A DNA stretch of 64,000 nt from Silvimonas iriomotensis (GCF_014645535.1 NZ_BMLX01000001.1:179169-243168); one strand, 5' to 3'. Shown: positions 1 through 8,889, counted from the first letter of the stretch. The notes: generated from the letters alone by a model not told the origin. Program-made: numbers and translations.

Positions 1-90
1 GGTGGGCACGACTTTAACGGGCATCTGGGCAACGGCCGCATTGAACTGGCGCCGCTGCAAGTGTGCTTTGCCCGCGTCACCGGCGTTTAA
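1..90 (+). CDS. C-terminal end of an unidentified protein (partial)
   Basis: Frame 1 is open from the first base of the window to a TAA at 88-90 and encodes the last 29 residues of a protein that begins outside the window. The fragment is rich in Gly and Asn and ends in CFARVTGV. It is too short to assign to a family. It lies 62 bp upstream of a sugar ABC ATPase gene on the same strand, so a sugar-handling enzyme is possible, but this is only context. Confidence 0.5.
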   Translation, partial: GGHDFNGHLGNGRIELAPLQVCFARVTGV

Positions 91-152
91 ACCAGAAAGC
101 ATGGTGCTGGCGGGGGCAGGGTTGCTTTCGCCTGACCAGGGGAGACGAGCAT

Positions 153-1274
153 ATGAGCCATATCCAGCTCAAGGGTCTGCAAAAAAAGTTTGGCGATACC
201 GTCGTGCTGGCCGATGTCGATCTGGACATCAAGCACGGTGAGTTCTGCGTGTTCATCGGCCCGTCCGGCTGTGGCAAGTCCACGCTGTTGCGCATCATTG
301 CCGGGCTGGAAGCGCCCAGCGGCGGCGACTTGTTTATTGGCGAGGCGCGGGTGAACGACGTCCTGCCCGCCAAGCGCGATATCGCCATGGTGTTCCAGAG
401 CTATGCGCTGTACCCGCACATGACGGTGGAAGAGAACATGGCCTTTGGCCTGCGCCATCTCAACCTGCCCGCAGGCGAGATCGAACAGCGCATTGCCAAC
501 GCCGCGCAGGCGCTGAACCTGAACAACCTGCTCAAGCGCAAACCCAAGGAACTCTCGGGCGGTCAGCGTCAGCGCGTGGCCATTGGCCGTGCCATTGTGC
601 GCAAACCTAAAGTGTTTTTGTTTGATGAGCCGCTGTCTAACCTGGATGCCGCGCTGCGTGTCAAAACCCGCGTCGAGATCGCCAAGCTGCATCACAGCCT
701 GCCGGACGTGAGCATGATTTATGTCACGCACGATCAGGTAGAAGCCATGACGCTGGGCGACAAGATCGTGCTGCTGCGGCCGTTGTCCGGCCAGGACGAC
801 TTGCCCAGCGTGGCGCAAGTGGGCCATCCGCTGGAGCTATACCACCATCCGGCCAACCGCTTTGTCGCCGGGTTTATCGGCTCGCCGTCCATGAACTTTT
901 TTGATGGCACGGTGCGGGCAATCAATCTGTCGTCGGTTGAAGTCGCCGTGGCCGGCGGCGAGTTGTCGGCCTCGATCGAAGGCGCGGGCCTGGCTGAAGG
1001 CGCACCGGTGACGCTGGGCATCCGCCCGGAACATATCCAGGTTGGCAGCGGTAATCTGAGCGGCAAGGTCATGCACCTGGAGCCGCTGGGCGAACATACC
1101 TATCTGCACCTGCAAACCTCTTTGTCGCCCGCGCCGCTGATTGCCAAAACCCCGCGTGAGGACGTGAAGCTGGGCGAAACCGTTGCCTTTACCTTGCCTG
1201 CGCATGCCATGCATCTGTTCGATGCCAAGGGCGACGCGCACAAGCGCACGGCAGTGCAGGAAGCAACGGCTTGA
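153..1274 (+). CDS. Sugar ABC transporter ATP-binding protein, MalK/UgpC type
   Basis: This is the cytoplasmic ATPase that powers a carbohydrate importer of the CUT1 class. Walker A (GPSGCGKST) is at residues 36-44, the signature LSGGQ at 134-138, Walker B (VFLFDEP) at 154-160 and the H-loop histidine near 193. The last ~130 residues form the TOBE/regulatory region typical of MalK. The start at 153 is preceded by GGGGAGA with good spacing; an upstream in-frame ATG at 63 would run through the previous gene's end. At 373 residues it has normal family length. It is the last gene of an operon that begins left of the window and is followed by a strong terminator. Its permeases and binding protein are not visible, so the substrate is unknown. 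Confidence 0.93.
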   Translation: MSHIQLKGLQKKFGDTVVLADVDLDIKHGEFCVFIGPSGCGKSTLLRIIAGLEAPSGGDLFIGEARVNDVLPAKRDIAMVFQSYALYPHMTVEENMAFGLRHLNLPAGEIEQRIANAAQALNLNNLLKRKPKELSGGQRQRVAIGRAIVRKPKVFLFDEPLSNLDAALRVKTRVEIAKLHHSLPDVSMIYVTHDQVEAMTLGDKIVLLRPLSGQDDLPSVAQVGHPLELYHHPANRFVAGFIGSPSMNFFDGTVRAINLSSVEVAVAGGELSASIEGAGLAEGAPVTLGIRPEHIQVGSGNLSGKVMHLEPLGEHTYLHLQTSLSPAPLIAKTPREDVKLGETVAFTLPAHAMHLFDAKGDAHKRTAVQEATA

Positions 1275-1326
1275 CGGGTTTACGTGGTCTGGAAAGGTAG
1301 TTGGCGGTCTCCTCTTGCAGTGATTG

Positions 1327-1356
1327 AACAGCACCCGGGCGGTGCTGTTTTTTTTT
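1327..1356 (+). terminator. Intrinsic terminator after the ABC ATPase gene
   Basis: A perfect 9-bp stem (AACAGCACC at 1327-1335, GGTGCTGTT at 1341-1349) with a 5-nt loop runs into nine T residues at 1348-1356. It ends the rightward operon and separates it from the convergent mgsA gene. Confidence 0.93.
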
Positions 1357-1372
1357 GGGGAGGACAGACCGC

Positions 1373-1813
1373 TCAGGCGTTGCCAACCGGTCTTTCCTCA
1401 GCGTGCCCGCTGCGCGGGCCATGGTGGTAGTTGAGGTTGTTGAACAGGGGCGAGGAGATCAACAGATCTGCAGAACGCCGATTACAGGCAATCGGCACGT
1501 CATACAACACCGCCAGCCGCAGCAGCGTCCGGATATCCACGTCATGAGGTTGCGGGGTGAGTTGGTCCCAGAAAAAGAACACGACGTCCAGCTCACTCGT
1601 GGCAATCATGGCGCCGATTTGTGCGTCCCCGCCCAAGGGGCCGGAGCGCAGCATGTTAACCGACAAGCCCACTTGCTTTTGCACGCGCGTGCCGGTGGTG
1701 GAGGTGGCCCACAAGGTGCAATCGGCCAGGGTTTCGCGGTTGTAAAAAGCCCAATCCACCATGGCGTCCTTGCGGGAATCGTGCGCAATCAGGGCAATGC
1801 GGAGTCTGGTCAT
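1373..1813 (-). CDS. mgsA: Methylglyoxal synthase
   Basis: MgsA converts dihydroxyacetone phosphate to methylglyoxal and phosphate, a cytosolic bypass of lower glycolysis used under sugar-phosphate overload. The N-terminal IALIAHDSRK motif carries the conserved active-site histidine (His11). SGPLGGDAQIGAMI carries the catalytic aspartate, and the FFWDQLTPQPHDVD block holds the other conserved Asp/His residues. The length of 146 residues is close to the E. coli enzyme. The start at 1813 (MTRLRIAL) matches the family N-terminus; the longer frame to 1873 adds an unlikely cysteine-rich extension. A vent for triose phosphates makes sense beside so many sugar importers, though that link is inferred. 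Confidence 0.93.
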   Translation of the reverse strand: MTRLRIALIAHDSRKDAMVDWAFYNRETLADCTLWATSTTGTRVQKQVGLSVNMLRSGPLGGDAQIGAMIATSELDVVFFFWDQLTPQPHDVDIRTLLRLAVLYDVPIACNRRSADLLISSPLFNNLNYHHGPRSGHAEERPVGNA

Positions 1814-2027
1814 GATGATGTACCTGGTCCGGTGATATCGCCTCATGTTGCAGTGCACACAAACATTTGCCATCTGTCAAAACCAGCAGGCATGCGCAGC
1901 GCCGCTGCGCAAGGGCGCAGGCCAGGCAGGCTTATGACACCGCCAGTAGCCTTGATTTGGGGCGTGTCTGATAGGAGGCCGCCCAGGAAAAACCAATACT
2001 TTGCGATTTGCCCTATGAGGCGTCGCC
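1814..2027. other. Intergenic region between mgsA and the lipoprotein pair
   Basis: This divergent spacer should hold promoters for mgsA (leftward) and for the lipoprotein genes (rightward). I see no clear consensus promoter or operator in it. GAGG at 2017-2020 is the ribosome binding site of the next gene. Confidence 0.4.
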
Positions 2028-2603
2028 GTGTCCGCTTTTGCACCTCATTTGTTTCGTCGTTCGTGGTTTACCGCTCGCCGGCAGTCAGGTGCGTTGCTGG
2101 CGTGCGTCGCGCTGTGCCAGCTCACGGCGTGCAGTTCTTTTTCTTCTTCCATGTATTCAGAAACCGCCGTGGCCGGTGCCGGTGTGGCGGGGGCGGCGGT
2201 GGCGGCCAAGGTGACCAGCAATGCCACGGTGGCAACCGGGATTGGCCTGGCGGCCGTGGCCGGGGCGCGTCAGGCGGTGCAGTACTCACAGCGTGAACTG
2301 CATAGAGACCAGCAACTGAACATCGCCGCCGTGGCCGGGCCGCTGGCGCCAGGGAAAGTGGCGGCGTGGAAATGGAACCCGTCCATGCCGCTGGAGCCCG
2401 CTGCAGACGGGCGGGTGACGGTCAGCCGCATCGTCAGTAGTGGTGAACTCAACTGCAAGGAAATCGTGTTCTCGGTGATTGAACACGACACCGGCGTGAC
2501 CTCGCCCGAGGCGTTTTATGTCTCGACCATCTGCAAGGCCGGCCCGCGCTGGGAATGGGCGGCGGCAGAACCGGCCACCGGGCGCTGGGGCAGCCTGCAA
2601 TGA
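2028..2603 (+). CDS. Putative lipoprotein of unknown function, copy 1 of a paralogous pair
   Basis: The 191-residue product begins with a basic N-terminus and a hydrophobic stretch ending in a lipobox (LTAC, lipidated Cys35), so a lipoprotein in the inner or outer membrane is expected. A glycine/alanine/valine-rich segment at residues ~48-80 is followed by a soluble domain ending WEWAAAEPATGRWGSLQ. The GTG start at 2028 has GAGG seven bases upstream. The stop overlaps the ATG of the next gene (ATGA), and the two products share the same layout and near-identical ends, so they look like a tandem duplication. I do not recognise the family. Confidence 0.75.
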   Translation: MSAFAPHLFRRSWFTARRQSGALLACVALCQLTACSSFSSSMYSETAVAGAGVAGAAVAAKVTSNATVATGIGLAAVAGARQAVQYSQRELHRDQQLNIAAVAGPLAPGKVAAWKWNPSMPLEPAADGRVTVSRIVSSGELNCKEIVFSVIEHDTGVTSPEAFYVSTICKAGPRWEWAAAEPATGRWGSLQ

Positions 2604-3097
2604 CGGCGCGCTGGTACGTGAAAGGCGCGGGGCTGGTGCTGGCGGGGTTGCTGCAGGGCTGCCAGATGGCGGGCTCGTTGTCGGGGGCGGCGGCGGCGTT
2701 GTCGATGAGCGCGGTCACGGCCAATCCGGCGGCGGGAGTGGCGATTGGTCTGGCCGTGCAGGCGGGGGTGGATGAAGCCTCCAGGACCGTCATGAAACGC
2801 TTGCACAAAGACCAGCAAGCGCAGATTGCTGCGATCGTGGGCGCAAGCACGGTCGGGCAGACGCAGGACTGGAAAGTGGATCACGTTTTGCCGATCGAGA
2901 ACGGCGCAGGCGCGGTGCGCGTGCTGGCGCTGACCGAAAGCGCCCTGGTGACCTGCAAGACCTTTCTGTTTACCGATGCACCGCCCGGCCCGCAAACCGT
3001 GTGGTATCACGGCGTGGCATGCCGTAACCCGAACGTGAACCAGTGGCAATGGGCGCTGGCGGAGCCGGCAGTCGGCCGCTGGGGCAATTTGCAGTAA
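2600..3097 (+). CDS. Putative lipoprotein of unknown function, copy 2 of a paralogous pair
   Basis: The start overlaps the upstream stop by four bases, which points to translational coupling. The 165-residue product has a lipobox (LLQGC, Cys21), then an Ala/Gly/Val-rich hydrophobic stretch, a KDQQAQIAAIVG motif matching RDQQLNIAAVAG in the neighbour, a conserved central Cys, and the C-terminus WQWALAEPAVGRWGNLQ. The small-residue segment resembles the glycine-zipper stretches of outer-membrane stress lipoproteins, but I cannot name a family. The two proteins may act together. Confidence 0.75.
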   Translation: MTARWYVKGAGLVLAGLLQGCQMAGSLSGAAAALSMSAVTANPAAGVAIGLAVQAGVDEASRTVMKRLHKDQQAQIAAIVGASTVGQTQDWKVDHVLPIENGAGAVRVLALTESALVTCKTFLFTDAPPGPQTVWYHGVACRNPNVNQWQWALAEPAVGRWGNLQ

Positions 3098-3130
3098 GGC
3101 GTGGCGGTACGCAGCAAAAAAGAAAGGAGC

Positions 3131-3231
3131 AGTGGTCAGCCCCATTACCGTCAAGGCGGCACAGCCGGTGCGGCAGAGGAGATTGCCGCAAACAGCATGA
3201 AGCTGACCACTGGAAGGCATACGTTGCCTTC
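3131..3231. repeat. Inverted repeats between the lipoprotein pair and araA
   Basis: AGTGGTCAGC (3131-3140) is the perfect reverse complement of GCTGACCACT (3202-3211), and a second hairpin GAAGGCA/TGCCTTC lies at 3213-3219/3225-3231. They sit in the 287-bp stretch between convergent genes, where I find no convincing ORF. Transcribed from either side, they would form an extended stem in a 3' untranslated region. Confidence 0.5.
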
Positions 3232-3339
3232 AGACCAGGATATGCGAATGACGCGTTGCCCAGCAGAACATGAACCGGCCTGGCAACGCACCTGCGGGCC
3301 GGTCCCACAACTCGATGACTGCAAAGAACGGTACGGCTG

Positions 3340-3374
3340 ACAAAACCCGGCGCGCCCAGGCGGCCGGATTTTGT
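3340..3374. terminator. Probable bidirectional terminator between lipoprotein genes and araBDA
   Basis: A 12-bp stem with one mismatch (3340-3351 with 3363-3374) is flanked by ACAAAA on the left and TTTTGT on the right. On the minus strand it begins 11 bases after the araA stop. It can serve transcripts arriving from both directions. Confidence 0.7.
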
Positions 3375-3384
3375 CCCGCGCGAA

Positions 3385-4890
3385 TTACTGTTTGCAGAAG
3401 TTGAAGAACACCTCGTTCCAGTTCAGTTCGTTCTTGAACGCACCAATCTCGGTGTGCTTGCCAATCTGCACGTACTCAATGCCGGTCATTTCTGCAAACA
3501 AACGCAGCTGTTCTTGCGTGACGCCTTGCGTGTACACGGCATGGTGGGCGCCGCCGGCGTAAATCCAGGCAGCGGCGCTGGTTTGCAGATCGGGCAGGGC
3601 TTTCCACACCGCACGGGCCACGGGCAGGGCCGGCAGCGGCTTGGGTTGGGCCACGGTTTCCAGATCATTGGCAATCAGGCGGAAGCGGTTGCCCATGTCG
3701 ATCAGCGTGACGTTGATAGCCGGGCCAGGACGGGCGCTGAACACCAGGCGCGCGGGGTCGGCCTTCTTGCCGATGGACAGCGGCTGCACATCCAGCAGCG
3801 GCTTTTCATCGTTGGCAATGGACGGACAGACTTCCAGCATGTGCGCGCCGATCACCAGCTCATTGCCCGGCGTGAAGTCATAGGTGTAGTCCTCCATGAA
3901 AGAGGCGCCACCAGGCTGGCCGGCGCTCATCACCTTGATGGCGCGCAACAGGGCGGAAGTCTTCCAGTCGCCTTCTGCGCCAAAGCCGTAACCCTGTTGC
4001 ATCAGGCGTTGCACCGCCAGACCCGGCAACTGCGTCAGGCCGTAGAGGTTTTCAAATGTCGTGGTAAAGGCGTGGAAACCACCCTTGTCCAGGAAGTGTT
4101 TGATACCCAGTTCAATGCGGGCGGCATCGATCAGATGGCTGCGTTTGTCGCCGCTGTTTTTCACGGCGTCAGACAGTGTGTAGGTGGCTTCGTATTCGGT
4201 GATCAGCGCATCCAGTTCTTCCTGGGTGACGGCTTCGACTGATTTGACCAGGTCGCCCAGGCCATAGGCATGCACGGCGTAGCCAAAGCGGATTTGTGCG
4301 GCCACTTTGTCGCCTTCGGTCACGGCCACTTCGCGCATGTTGTCGCCAAAGCGGGCCACTTTCAGGTTGCGGCTGTCGTGCACGGCGGCGGCGACGCGAA
4401 TCCAGTCGCCCAGTTGCGTGGCCACAGCCGGGTCTTGCCAGTGGCCGACCACCACGTGGTACTGCTTGCGCATGCGCGCGCCAATAAAGCCGAACTCGCG
4501 GCCGCCGTGTGCGGTCTGGTTCAGGTTCATGAAGTCCATGTCCATGCTGTTCCATGGCACGACCGAGTTGAACTGCGTATGCAGTTGCATCATCGGTTTT
4601 TCCAGCACGGCTAGACCGTTGATCCACATCTTGGCCGGGCTGAAGGTATGCAGCCAGGTTACCAGACCAATACAGTTTTTGGCGTAATTGGCATCACGGC
4701 ACAGTTGCAAGATGCCTTCTTGCGAAGTCACGGTGTCCTTGATGACCAGCTTCACCGGCAGGTTGGCTTCTGCATTCAGGCCCTTGACGATGCGCTCGGC
4801 GTTTTCTGCCACTTGCGCCAGGGTTTTCTTGCCGTACAGATGCTGACTGCCAACGACAAACCAGACTTCCAGTTCTTTGAAGAATTCCAT
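3385..4890 (-). CDS. araA: L-arabinose isomerase
   Basis: AraA interconverts L-arabinose and L-ribulose, the first cytosolic step of arabinose breakdown, using a divalent metal (normally Mn). The four metal/catalytic residues of the family are present in context: Glu in GAEGDWK, Glu in FMEDYTY, His in GAHMLEVCP and His in [10 protein letters not shown]. At 501 residues it matches the E. coli enzyme in length. It is the last gene of the leftward araB-araD-araA unit, 32 bp after araD, and is followed by a terminator-like hairpin. Confidence 0.97.
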   Translation of the reverse strand: MEFFKELEVWFVVGSQHLYGKKTLAQVAENAERIVKGLNAEANLPVKLVIKDTVTSQEGILQLCRDANYAKNCIGLVTWLHTFSPAKMWINGLAVLEKPMMQLHTQFNSVVPWNSMDMDFMNLNQTAHGGREFGFIGARMRKQYHVVVGHWQDPAVATQLGDWIRVAAAVHDSRNLKVARFGDNMREVAVTEGDKVAAQIRFGYAVHAYGLGDLVKSVEAVTQEELDALITEYEATYTLSDAVKNSGDKRSHLIDAARIELGIKHFLDKGGFHAFTTTFENLYGLTQLPGLAVQRLMQQGYGFGAEGDWKTSALLRAIKVMSAGQPGGASFMEDYTYDFTPGNELVIGAHMLEVCPSIANDEKPLLDVQPLSIGKKADPARLVFSARPGPAINVTLIDMGNRFRLIANDLETVAQPKPLPALPVARAVWKALPDLQTSAAAWIYAGGAHHAVYTQGVTQEQLRLFAEMTGIEYVQIGKHTEIGAFKNELNWNEVFFNFCKQ

Positions 4891-4922
4891 GTGATCGTTC
4901 TCGTATTCAGTGAGTGGGTTGT

Positions 4923-5660
4923 TCAGGCCACGCGGCGCGGCTTGGCAGGGGCGGCGTCTGGCGGCGTGCTCTGGCCGTAATACGCGTTGCTGCCGTGCTT
5001 GCGCAGGTAGTGTTTGTTCAGCAGGTGATCGGGGATGGCGTGCTGGCTGGCGTTGAGCATCACGGTGAAGAGCGCCATACGCGCCACTTCTTCCAGCACC
5101 ACCGCGTTGTGCACGGCGTTGTCGGCGTCTTTGCCCCAGGCGAACGGGGCATGTTCGCTGACCAGAATCCCGGGGATGGCCATGACGTCACCATCACCGA
5201 TCGTTTCGATAATCACCTTGCCGGTGTTGGCTTCGTACGCGCTTTCGATCTCTGCCGCGCTCAGGGCGCGGGTGCAGGGAATGGCGCCATAGAAGTAATC
5301 GGCATGCGTGGTGCCCAGCGCCGGGATATCGCGGCAGGCCTGCGCCCATGACGTGGCATGGGTAGAGTGCGTGTGCACGATGCCGCCAATCTGCGCGTAT
5401 TGCTTGTACAGGGCCAGATGCGTGGGCGTGTCAGAAGACGGGCGCAGCGTGCCTTCAATGCGTTCGCCATCAAGATCAAGCACCACGATGTCCTCGACCT
5501 TCATGCGCTCGTAGCTCACCCCGCTGGGTTTGATGGCGACCAGGTTGCGTTCGCGATCAATGCCGCTGACATTGCCCCAGGTAAAGGTCACCAGACCGTG
5601 TTTGGGCAGCTCCAGGTTGGCGGCCAGCACTTCTTCTTTCAGTTGCAGGATGGTCGGCAT
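4923..5660 (-). CDS. araD: L-ribulose-5-phosphate 4-epimerase
   Basis: AraD turns L-ribulose 5-phosphate into D-xylulose 5-phosphate, feeding the pentose phosphate pathway. It is a class II aldolase/epimerase; the zinc-ligand histidines lie in [12 protein letters not shown] and in the distal SEHAPFAWG block. The start at 5660 ([11 protein letters not shown]) gives 245 residues, about 14 more than E. coli AraD because of a Pro/Ala-rich C-terminal tail. The araB stop and araD start are arranged TGA-G-ATG, one base apart, so the genes are translationally coupled. The longer frame to 5888 lies inside araB and is not real. Confidence 0.96.
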   Translation of the reverse strand: MPTILQLKEEVLAANLELPKHGLVTFTWGNVSGIDRERNLVAIKPSGVSYERMKVEDIVVLDLDGERIEGTLRPSSDTPTHLALYKQYAQIGGIVHTHSTHATSWAQACRDIPALGTTHADYFYGAIPCTRALSAAEIESAYEANTGKVIIETIGDGDVMAIPGILVSEHAPFAWGKDADNAVHNAVVLEEVARMALFTVMLNASQHAIPDHLLNKHYLRKHGSNAYYGQSTPPDAAPAKPRRVA

Positions 5661-5661
5661 C

Positions 5662-7347
5662 TCAGTGCTCCCCTGCGGCGTACAGCGGTTCAGTCGCAGC
5701 AGCCCAGGCCTGATAGCGCTGGTAATACGCTTCGTATCTGGCGGCGGCAGCCGGGTCTGGCTGATAGCTGCGTTCGATCTTGCTGGCCATGTGTTGCTGA
5801 GCGGTAGCAACGTCGGCATGCACGCCGGCGGCCACTGCACCAAAGATGGCGGCGCCGAGAGCACAACATTGGTCAGAGCCGACCACATCCACCTGGCGGT
5901 TCATCACATCGGCACAGACCTGCATCACGGTGGGGGATTTGCGGGCGATGCCGCCCAGCGCCAGTACGCTGTTCACGGCAATGTCCTGGCCGGTAAAGCA
6001 TTCCATGATGGCGCGTGCGCCGCAGGCGGTGGCGGCGATGAAACCGCCAAACAATGCCGGGGCATCCGATCCCAGATCCAGCCCGCCGACCACGCCTTTC
6101 AGCCGCTGATTGGCAAAGGGCGTGCGGCGGCCATTGAGCCAGTCCAGCACCAGCGGCAGGTGATCAATGTCGGGTTGTCTGGCGAATGCTTCAGTCAGCG
6201 CGGGTAACAGGTTGTCCTGCACCTGTTGCAGGGCAGGGGCGAGGTCTGGCTGCTGTTTTGCGGCGTGTTGCAGCGGCCAGCTCAAGAGCTTCGCCAGCCA
6301 GGCGTACATGTCGCCAAAGGCAGACTGGCCGGCTTCCAGACCAATCTTGCCTGGCACCACGCTGCCATTTACCTGGCCGCAAATGCCGGCGACGGCGCGT
6401 TCGCCAATGTCGGCCGGGTCGGCAATCAGGATGTCACAGGTGGAGGTGCCGATCACCTTCACCAGCGTGTTGTCACCCGCACCGGCACCCACTGCGCCCA
6501 TATGGCAGTCAAAGGCGCCGCCAGAGATGATCACGTGTTCCGGCAGCTCCAGCTTGCTGGCCCATTCCGGGGTGATACGGCCGACCGGGATGTCAGCGGT
6601 CCAGGTATCGGTAAACAGCGGCTGGTCCAGGTTTTCCAGCAAAAGCGGGTCCAGCTGGCCCAGAAACGCCTTGCCCGGCACGCCGCCCCAGCTTTCATGC
6701 CAGAGCGATTTATGCCCGGCGCTGCAACGGCCGCGCTTGAGTTGATCGGCGCGGGTGGTGCCGCTCAACAAGGCCGGCACCCAGTCGGCCAGTTCTACCC
6801 AGCTGGTCGCCGCTTTGGCGACCGCCGGATCAGCGCGCGACACATGCAGCGCCTTGGCCCAGAACCATTCAGATGAATAAATGCCGCCAATGTAGCGCGT
6901 GTAATCCGGGTACAAACCGGCTGCCGCGCCTTCCCTGGCCTGGCGGGTAATGGCTTCGGCCTCGGCAATGGCGGTGTGGTCTTTCCACAGCACGAACATG
7001 GCATTGGGGTTGTCGGCAAAGGCCGGCGTCAAGGCCAGAACTTCGCCAGAAGCGTTGACTGGCGCGGGTGTGGAGCCGGTGGTGTCGACACCCAGGCCCT
7101 TGATGCCATCCCGTTGCGCGGGGCTTAACTGGGCCACGACATTGCGTACGGCAGTCTGCATGGACTCGATGTAGTCCAGCGGATGATGACGAAACTGGTT
7201 GGCCGTCGGCACGCAGAATTCGCCTTTGCTCCAGCGCGGATAGTACGCAACGGCGGTCGCGAGTTCTGCGCCGCTATGGCAATCGACCGCCAGCGCGCGG
7301 ACAGAGTCGCTGCCAAAGTCCAGACCTATGGATATATCTACTGACAT
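5662..7347 (-). CDS. araB: Ribulokinase
   Basis: AraB phosphorylates L-ribulose with ATP to give L-ribulose 5-phosphate. The N-terminal [10 protein letters not shown] motif is the phosphate-binding loop of FGGY kinases, [13 protein letters not shown] follows, and the C-terminal half carries the ATPase-fold [12 protein letters not shown] motif. The start at 7347 ([12 protein letters not shown]) fits the family and gives 561 residues; AAGG lies about 11 bases upstream, a slightly long spacing. It is the first gene of araB-araD-araA, an order different from E. coli araBAD. The unit is divergent from araFGH across a shared control region. Confidence 0.96.
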   Translation of the reverse strand: MSVDISIGLDFGSDSVRALAVDCHSGAELATAVAYYPRWSKGEFCVPTANQFRHHPLDYIESMQTAVRNVVAQLSPAQRDGIKGLGVDTTGSTPAPVNASGEVLALTPAFADNPNAMFVLWKDHTAIAEAEAITRQAREGAAAGLYPDYTRYIGGIYSSEWFWAKALHVSRADPAVAKAATSWVELADWVPALLSGTTRADQLKRGRCSAGHKSLWHESWGGVPGKAFLGQLDPLLLENLDQPLFTDTWTADIPVGRITPEWASKLELPEHVIISGGAFDCHMGAVGAGAGDNTLVKVIGTSTCDILIADPADIGERAVAGICGQVNGSVVPGKIGLEAGQSAFGDMYAWLAKLLSWPLQHAAKQQPDLAPALQQVQDNLLPALTEAFARQPDIDHLPLVLDWLNGRRTPFANQRLKGVVGGLDLGSDAPALFGGFIAATACGARAIMECFTGQDIAVNSVLALGGIARKSPTVMQVCADVMNRQVDVVGSDQCCALGAAIFGAVAAGVHADVATAQQHMASKIERSYQPDPAAAARYEAYYQRYQAWAAATEPLYAAGEH

Positions 7348-7437
7348 GGAAAGAAGCGCCTTTTCGGGTGGCTGTTCACGTTTTCCCGAAGAATAGGGCG
7401 CTGCGGCCAAGGTCTATAAGGAGGCGCTGGTCAAGAA

Positions 7438-7491
7438 TATGGACAAATCACCTTTGTGTGGTATCCGACTCAGTCCGGCATGGACAAACCC
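7438..7491. promoter_or_regulatory. Two candidate upstream AraC half-sites
   Basis: TATGGACAAATCA (7438-7450) and CATGGACAAACCC (7479-7491) share the ATGGACAAA core, which resembles the 5' part of AraC half-sites. Both point rightward. They are 41 bp apart and lie between the araB start and the strong half-site pair at 7510-7551, so they could be distal sites for looping. Assignment is by motif resemblance only. Confidence 0.5.
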
Positions 7492-7509
7492 GCACTTTCT
7501 TGCCGAACA

Positions 7510-7551
7510 TATGGATTAAGTCGCTAAATTGTAATCTGGAGTAAGTCGCTA
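7510..7551 (+). promoter_or_regulatory. AraC-type direct-repeat operator (araI-like) for araFGH
   Basis: TATGGATTAAGTCGCTA (7510-7526) and TCTGGAGTAAGTCGCTA (7535-7551) are tandem 17-mers that closely match the E. coli araI1 half-site TATGGATAAAAATGCTA at the conserved TGGA and GCTA positions. They start 25 bp apart rather than the 21 bp of E. coli. The downstream half-site covers the -35 position of the promoter at 7567, as expected for an activator that contacts RNA polymerase. Confidence 0.82.
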
Positions 7552-7572
7552 CGAAAAAGCCGGCCATATAAT
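7544..7572 (+). promoter_or_regulatory. araFGH promoter
   Basis: A perfect -10 hexamer TATAAT lies at 7567-7572. The -35 position 17 bp upstream (7544-7549, AGTCGC) has no consensus and is buried in the second AraC half-site, which is typical of an activator-dependent promoter. The leader to araF would be about 130 nt. Confidence 0.75.
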
Positions 7573-7712
7573 CGCCACAACTTCAGCCGGCAGCAAAAAA
7601 AGCGACTCTGTATCCGCGTGTTTGCTGCATCGCACGGCTAAGTGGCTGGTATTTGTAAGTACGTTGTTCCAGGTACGACCTATAGCGAAACGCAAATATA
7701 ACGGAGTCAGAT

Positions 7713-8690
7713 ATGAACAAAATGGTCAAATTGCTCACTTTGAGCTGTGTAATGTTCGGTGCAGTGGGCAGTGCATATGCCGCAGAAAAACTGGGTTATC
7801 TGGTCAAGCAGCCGGAAGAGCCCTGGTTCCAGACCGAATGGGCATTTGCCGAGAAAGCCGGCAAGGACATGGGCTTTGAAGTGATCAAGATTGCAGTACC
7901 CGATGGCGAAAAAACCCTGAACGCCATTGATACCCTGGCCGCCAGCGGCGCCAAGGGCTTTGTGATCTGCACACCTGATCCGAAACTGGGCCCGGCCATC
8001 ATGGCCAAGGCCAACGCGCTGGGCCTGAAAGTGGTGACCGTGGACGATCAGTTCGTCAACGCCAAGGGCCAGCCGATGACCGATGTACCGCTGCTGATGA
8101 TGGCGGCCTCCAAAGTGGGCGAGCGTCAGGGTCAAGAGCTGTACAAGGAAATGAAAAAGCGTAACTGGAACGCCAAGGACACCGGCGTGCTGGCCATTAC
8201 CGCCAACGAACTCGATACCGCCCGCCGCCGCACTGATGGCTCGATGAGCGCGCTCAAGGCTGACGGCTTCCCGGCTGGCCAGATCTACACCGTGCCGACC
8301 AAGTCCAACGACATCCCGGGTGCGCTGGATGCGGCCAACTCCATGCTGGTGCAACACCCGAATGTGAAGAACTGGCTGGTGATCGGCATGAACGACAACA
8401 CCGTGCTGGGTGGCATTCGCGCAACCGAAGGCCAGGGCTTCAAGGCGCCGAACGTGATCGGTATCGGTATCAACGGTGTCGATGCCAAGAACGAACTGGG
8501 CAAAGCACAAGCCACCGGTTTCTATGGCTCGCTGCTGCCCAGCCCGGACGTTCACGGCTATCAGTCCATCAAGATGCTGCATGAGTGGGTTGCCAACGGT
8601 AAGCAACCGCCCAAGTTCACCGAAGTGAGCGACGTGGTGCTGATTACCCGCGACAACTACAAGGACGAGCTGAAGAAGAAGGGGCTGTAA
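7713..8690 (+). CDS. araF: L-arabinose periplasmic binding protein
   Basis: AraF captures L-arabinose in the periplasm and delivers it to AraGH. A Sec signal peptide (residues 1-23, ending AYA) is followed by a mature sequence almost superimposable on E. coli AraF, for example LVKQPEEPWFQTEW, IAVPDGEKTLNAID, and ATGFYGSLLPSPDVHGY near the C-terminus. Its 325 residues have family length. CGGAG lies just upstream of the ATG at 7713. It is first in araF-araG-araH, but a ~200-bp repeat-bearing gap separates it from araG. Confidence 0.97.
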   Translation: MNKMVKLLTLSCVMFGAVGSAYAAEKLGYLVKQPEEPWFQTEWAFAEKAGKDMGFEVIKIAVPDGEKTLNAIDTLAASGAKGFVICTPDPKLGPAIMAKANALGLKVVTVDDQFVNAKGQPMTDVPLLMMAASKVGERQGQELYKEMKKRNWNAKDTGVLAITANELDTARRRTDGSMSALKADGFPAGQIYTVPTKSNDIPGALDAANSMLVQHPNVKNWLVIGMNDNTVLGGIRATEGQGFKAPNVIGIGINGVDAKNELGKAQATGFYGSLLPSPDVHGYQSIKMLHEWVANGKQPPKFTEVSDVVLITRDNYKDELKKKGL

Positions 8691-8704
8691 GGGCTGTTGG
8701 CCCG

Positions 8705-8889
8705 GTGAGGTGTGAGGCGTGAGGGGGAGGTGTAAAACCGGCCCCCTTGTGCCTGCCTTCGCTTACCGGCCCGCGTAGTGGTGTTTCACCTGGCGGGATT
8801 GATGAATTTGAGTGGGGCAAGGCATCAAGCAGATTGATGCGGTGGGGTGTGAAAGCACCTTGCTCCTCACTCCTTACTTCTCACACACA
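8705..8889. repeat. GTGAGG-rich inverted element between araF and araG (copy 1)
   Basis: The left arm at 8705-8737 is a run of GTGAGG-type heptads. The right arm at 8860-8889 contains the reverse-complement style CCTCACTCCTTACTTCTCACAC and runs up to the araG ATG. The 13-mer GTGAGGTGTGAGG (8705-8717) recurs exactly at 61384-61396, again between the binding-protein and ATPase genes of a sugar operon. It looks like a REP-like mRNA stem that could protect the araF message or attenuate araGH. Confidence 0.6.

Noticed and set aside
1355-2296. 313-codon plus-strand frame across mgsA and the first lipoprotein
   Set aside because: It runs antisense to mgsA and through an intergenic region, and ends in poly-glycine sequence.
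8702-8889. GTGAGG heptads considered as a CRISPR-like or VNTR array
   Set aside because: Units are short and imperfect, there are no unique spacers and the layout is an inverted repeat, so a REP-like element fits better.
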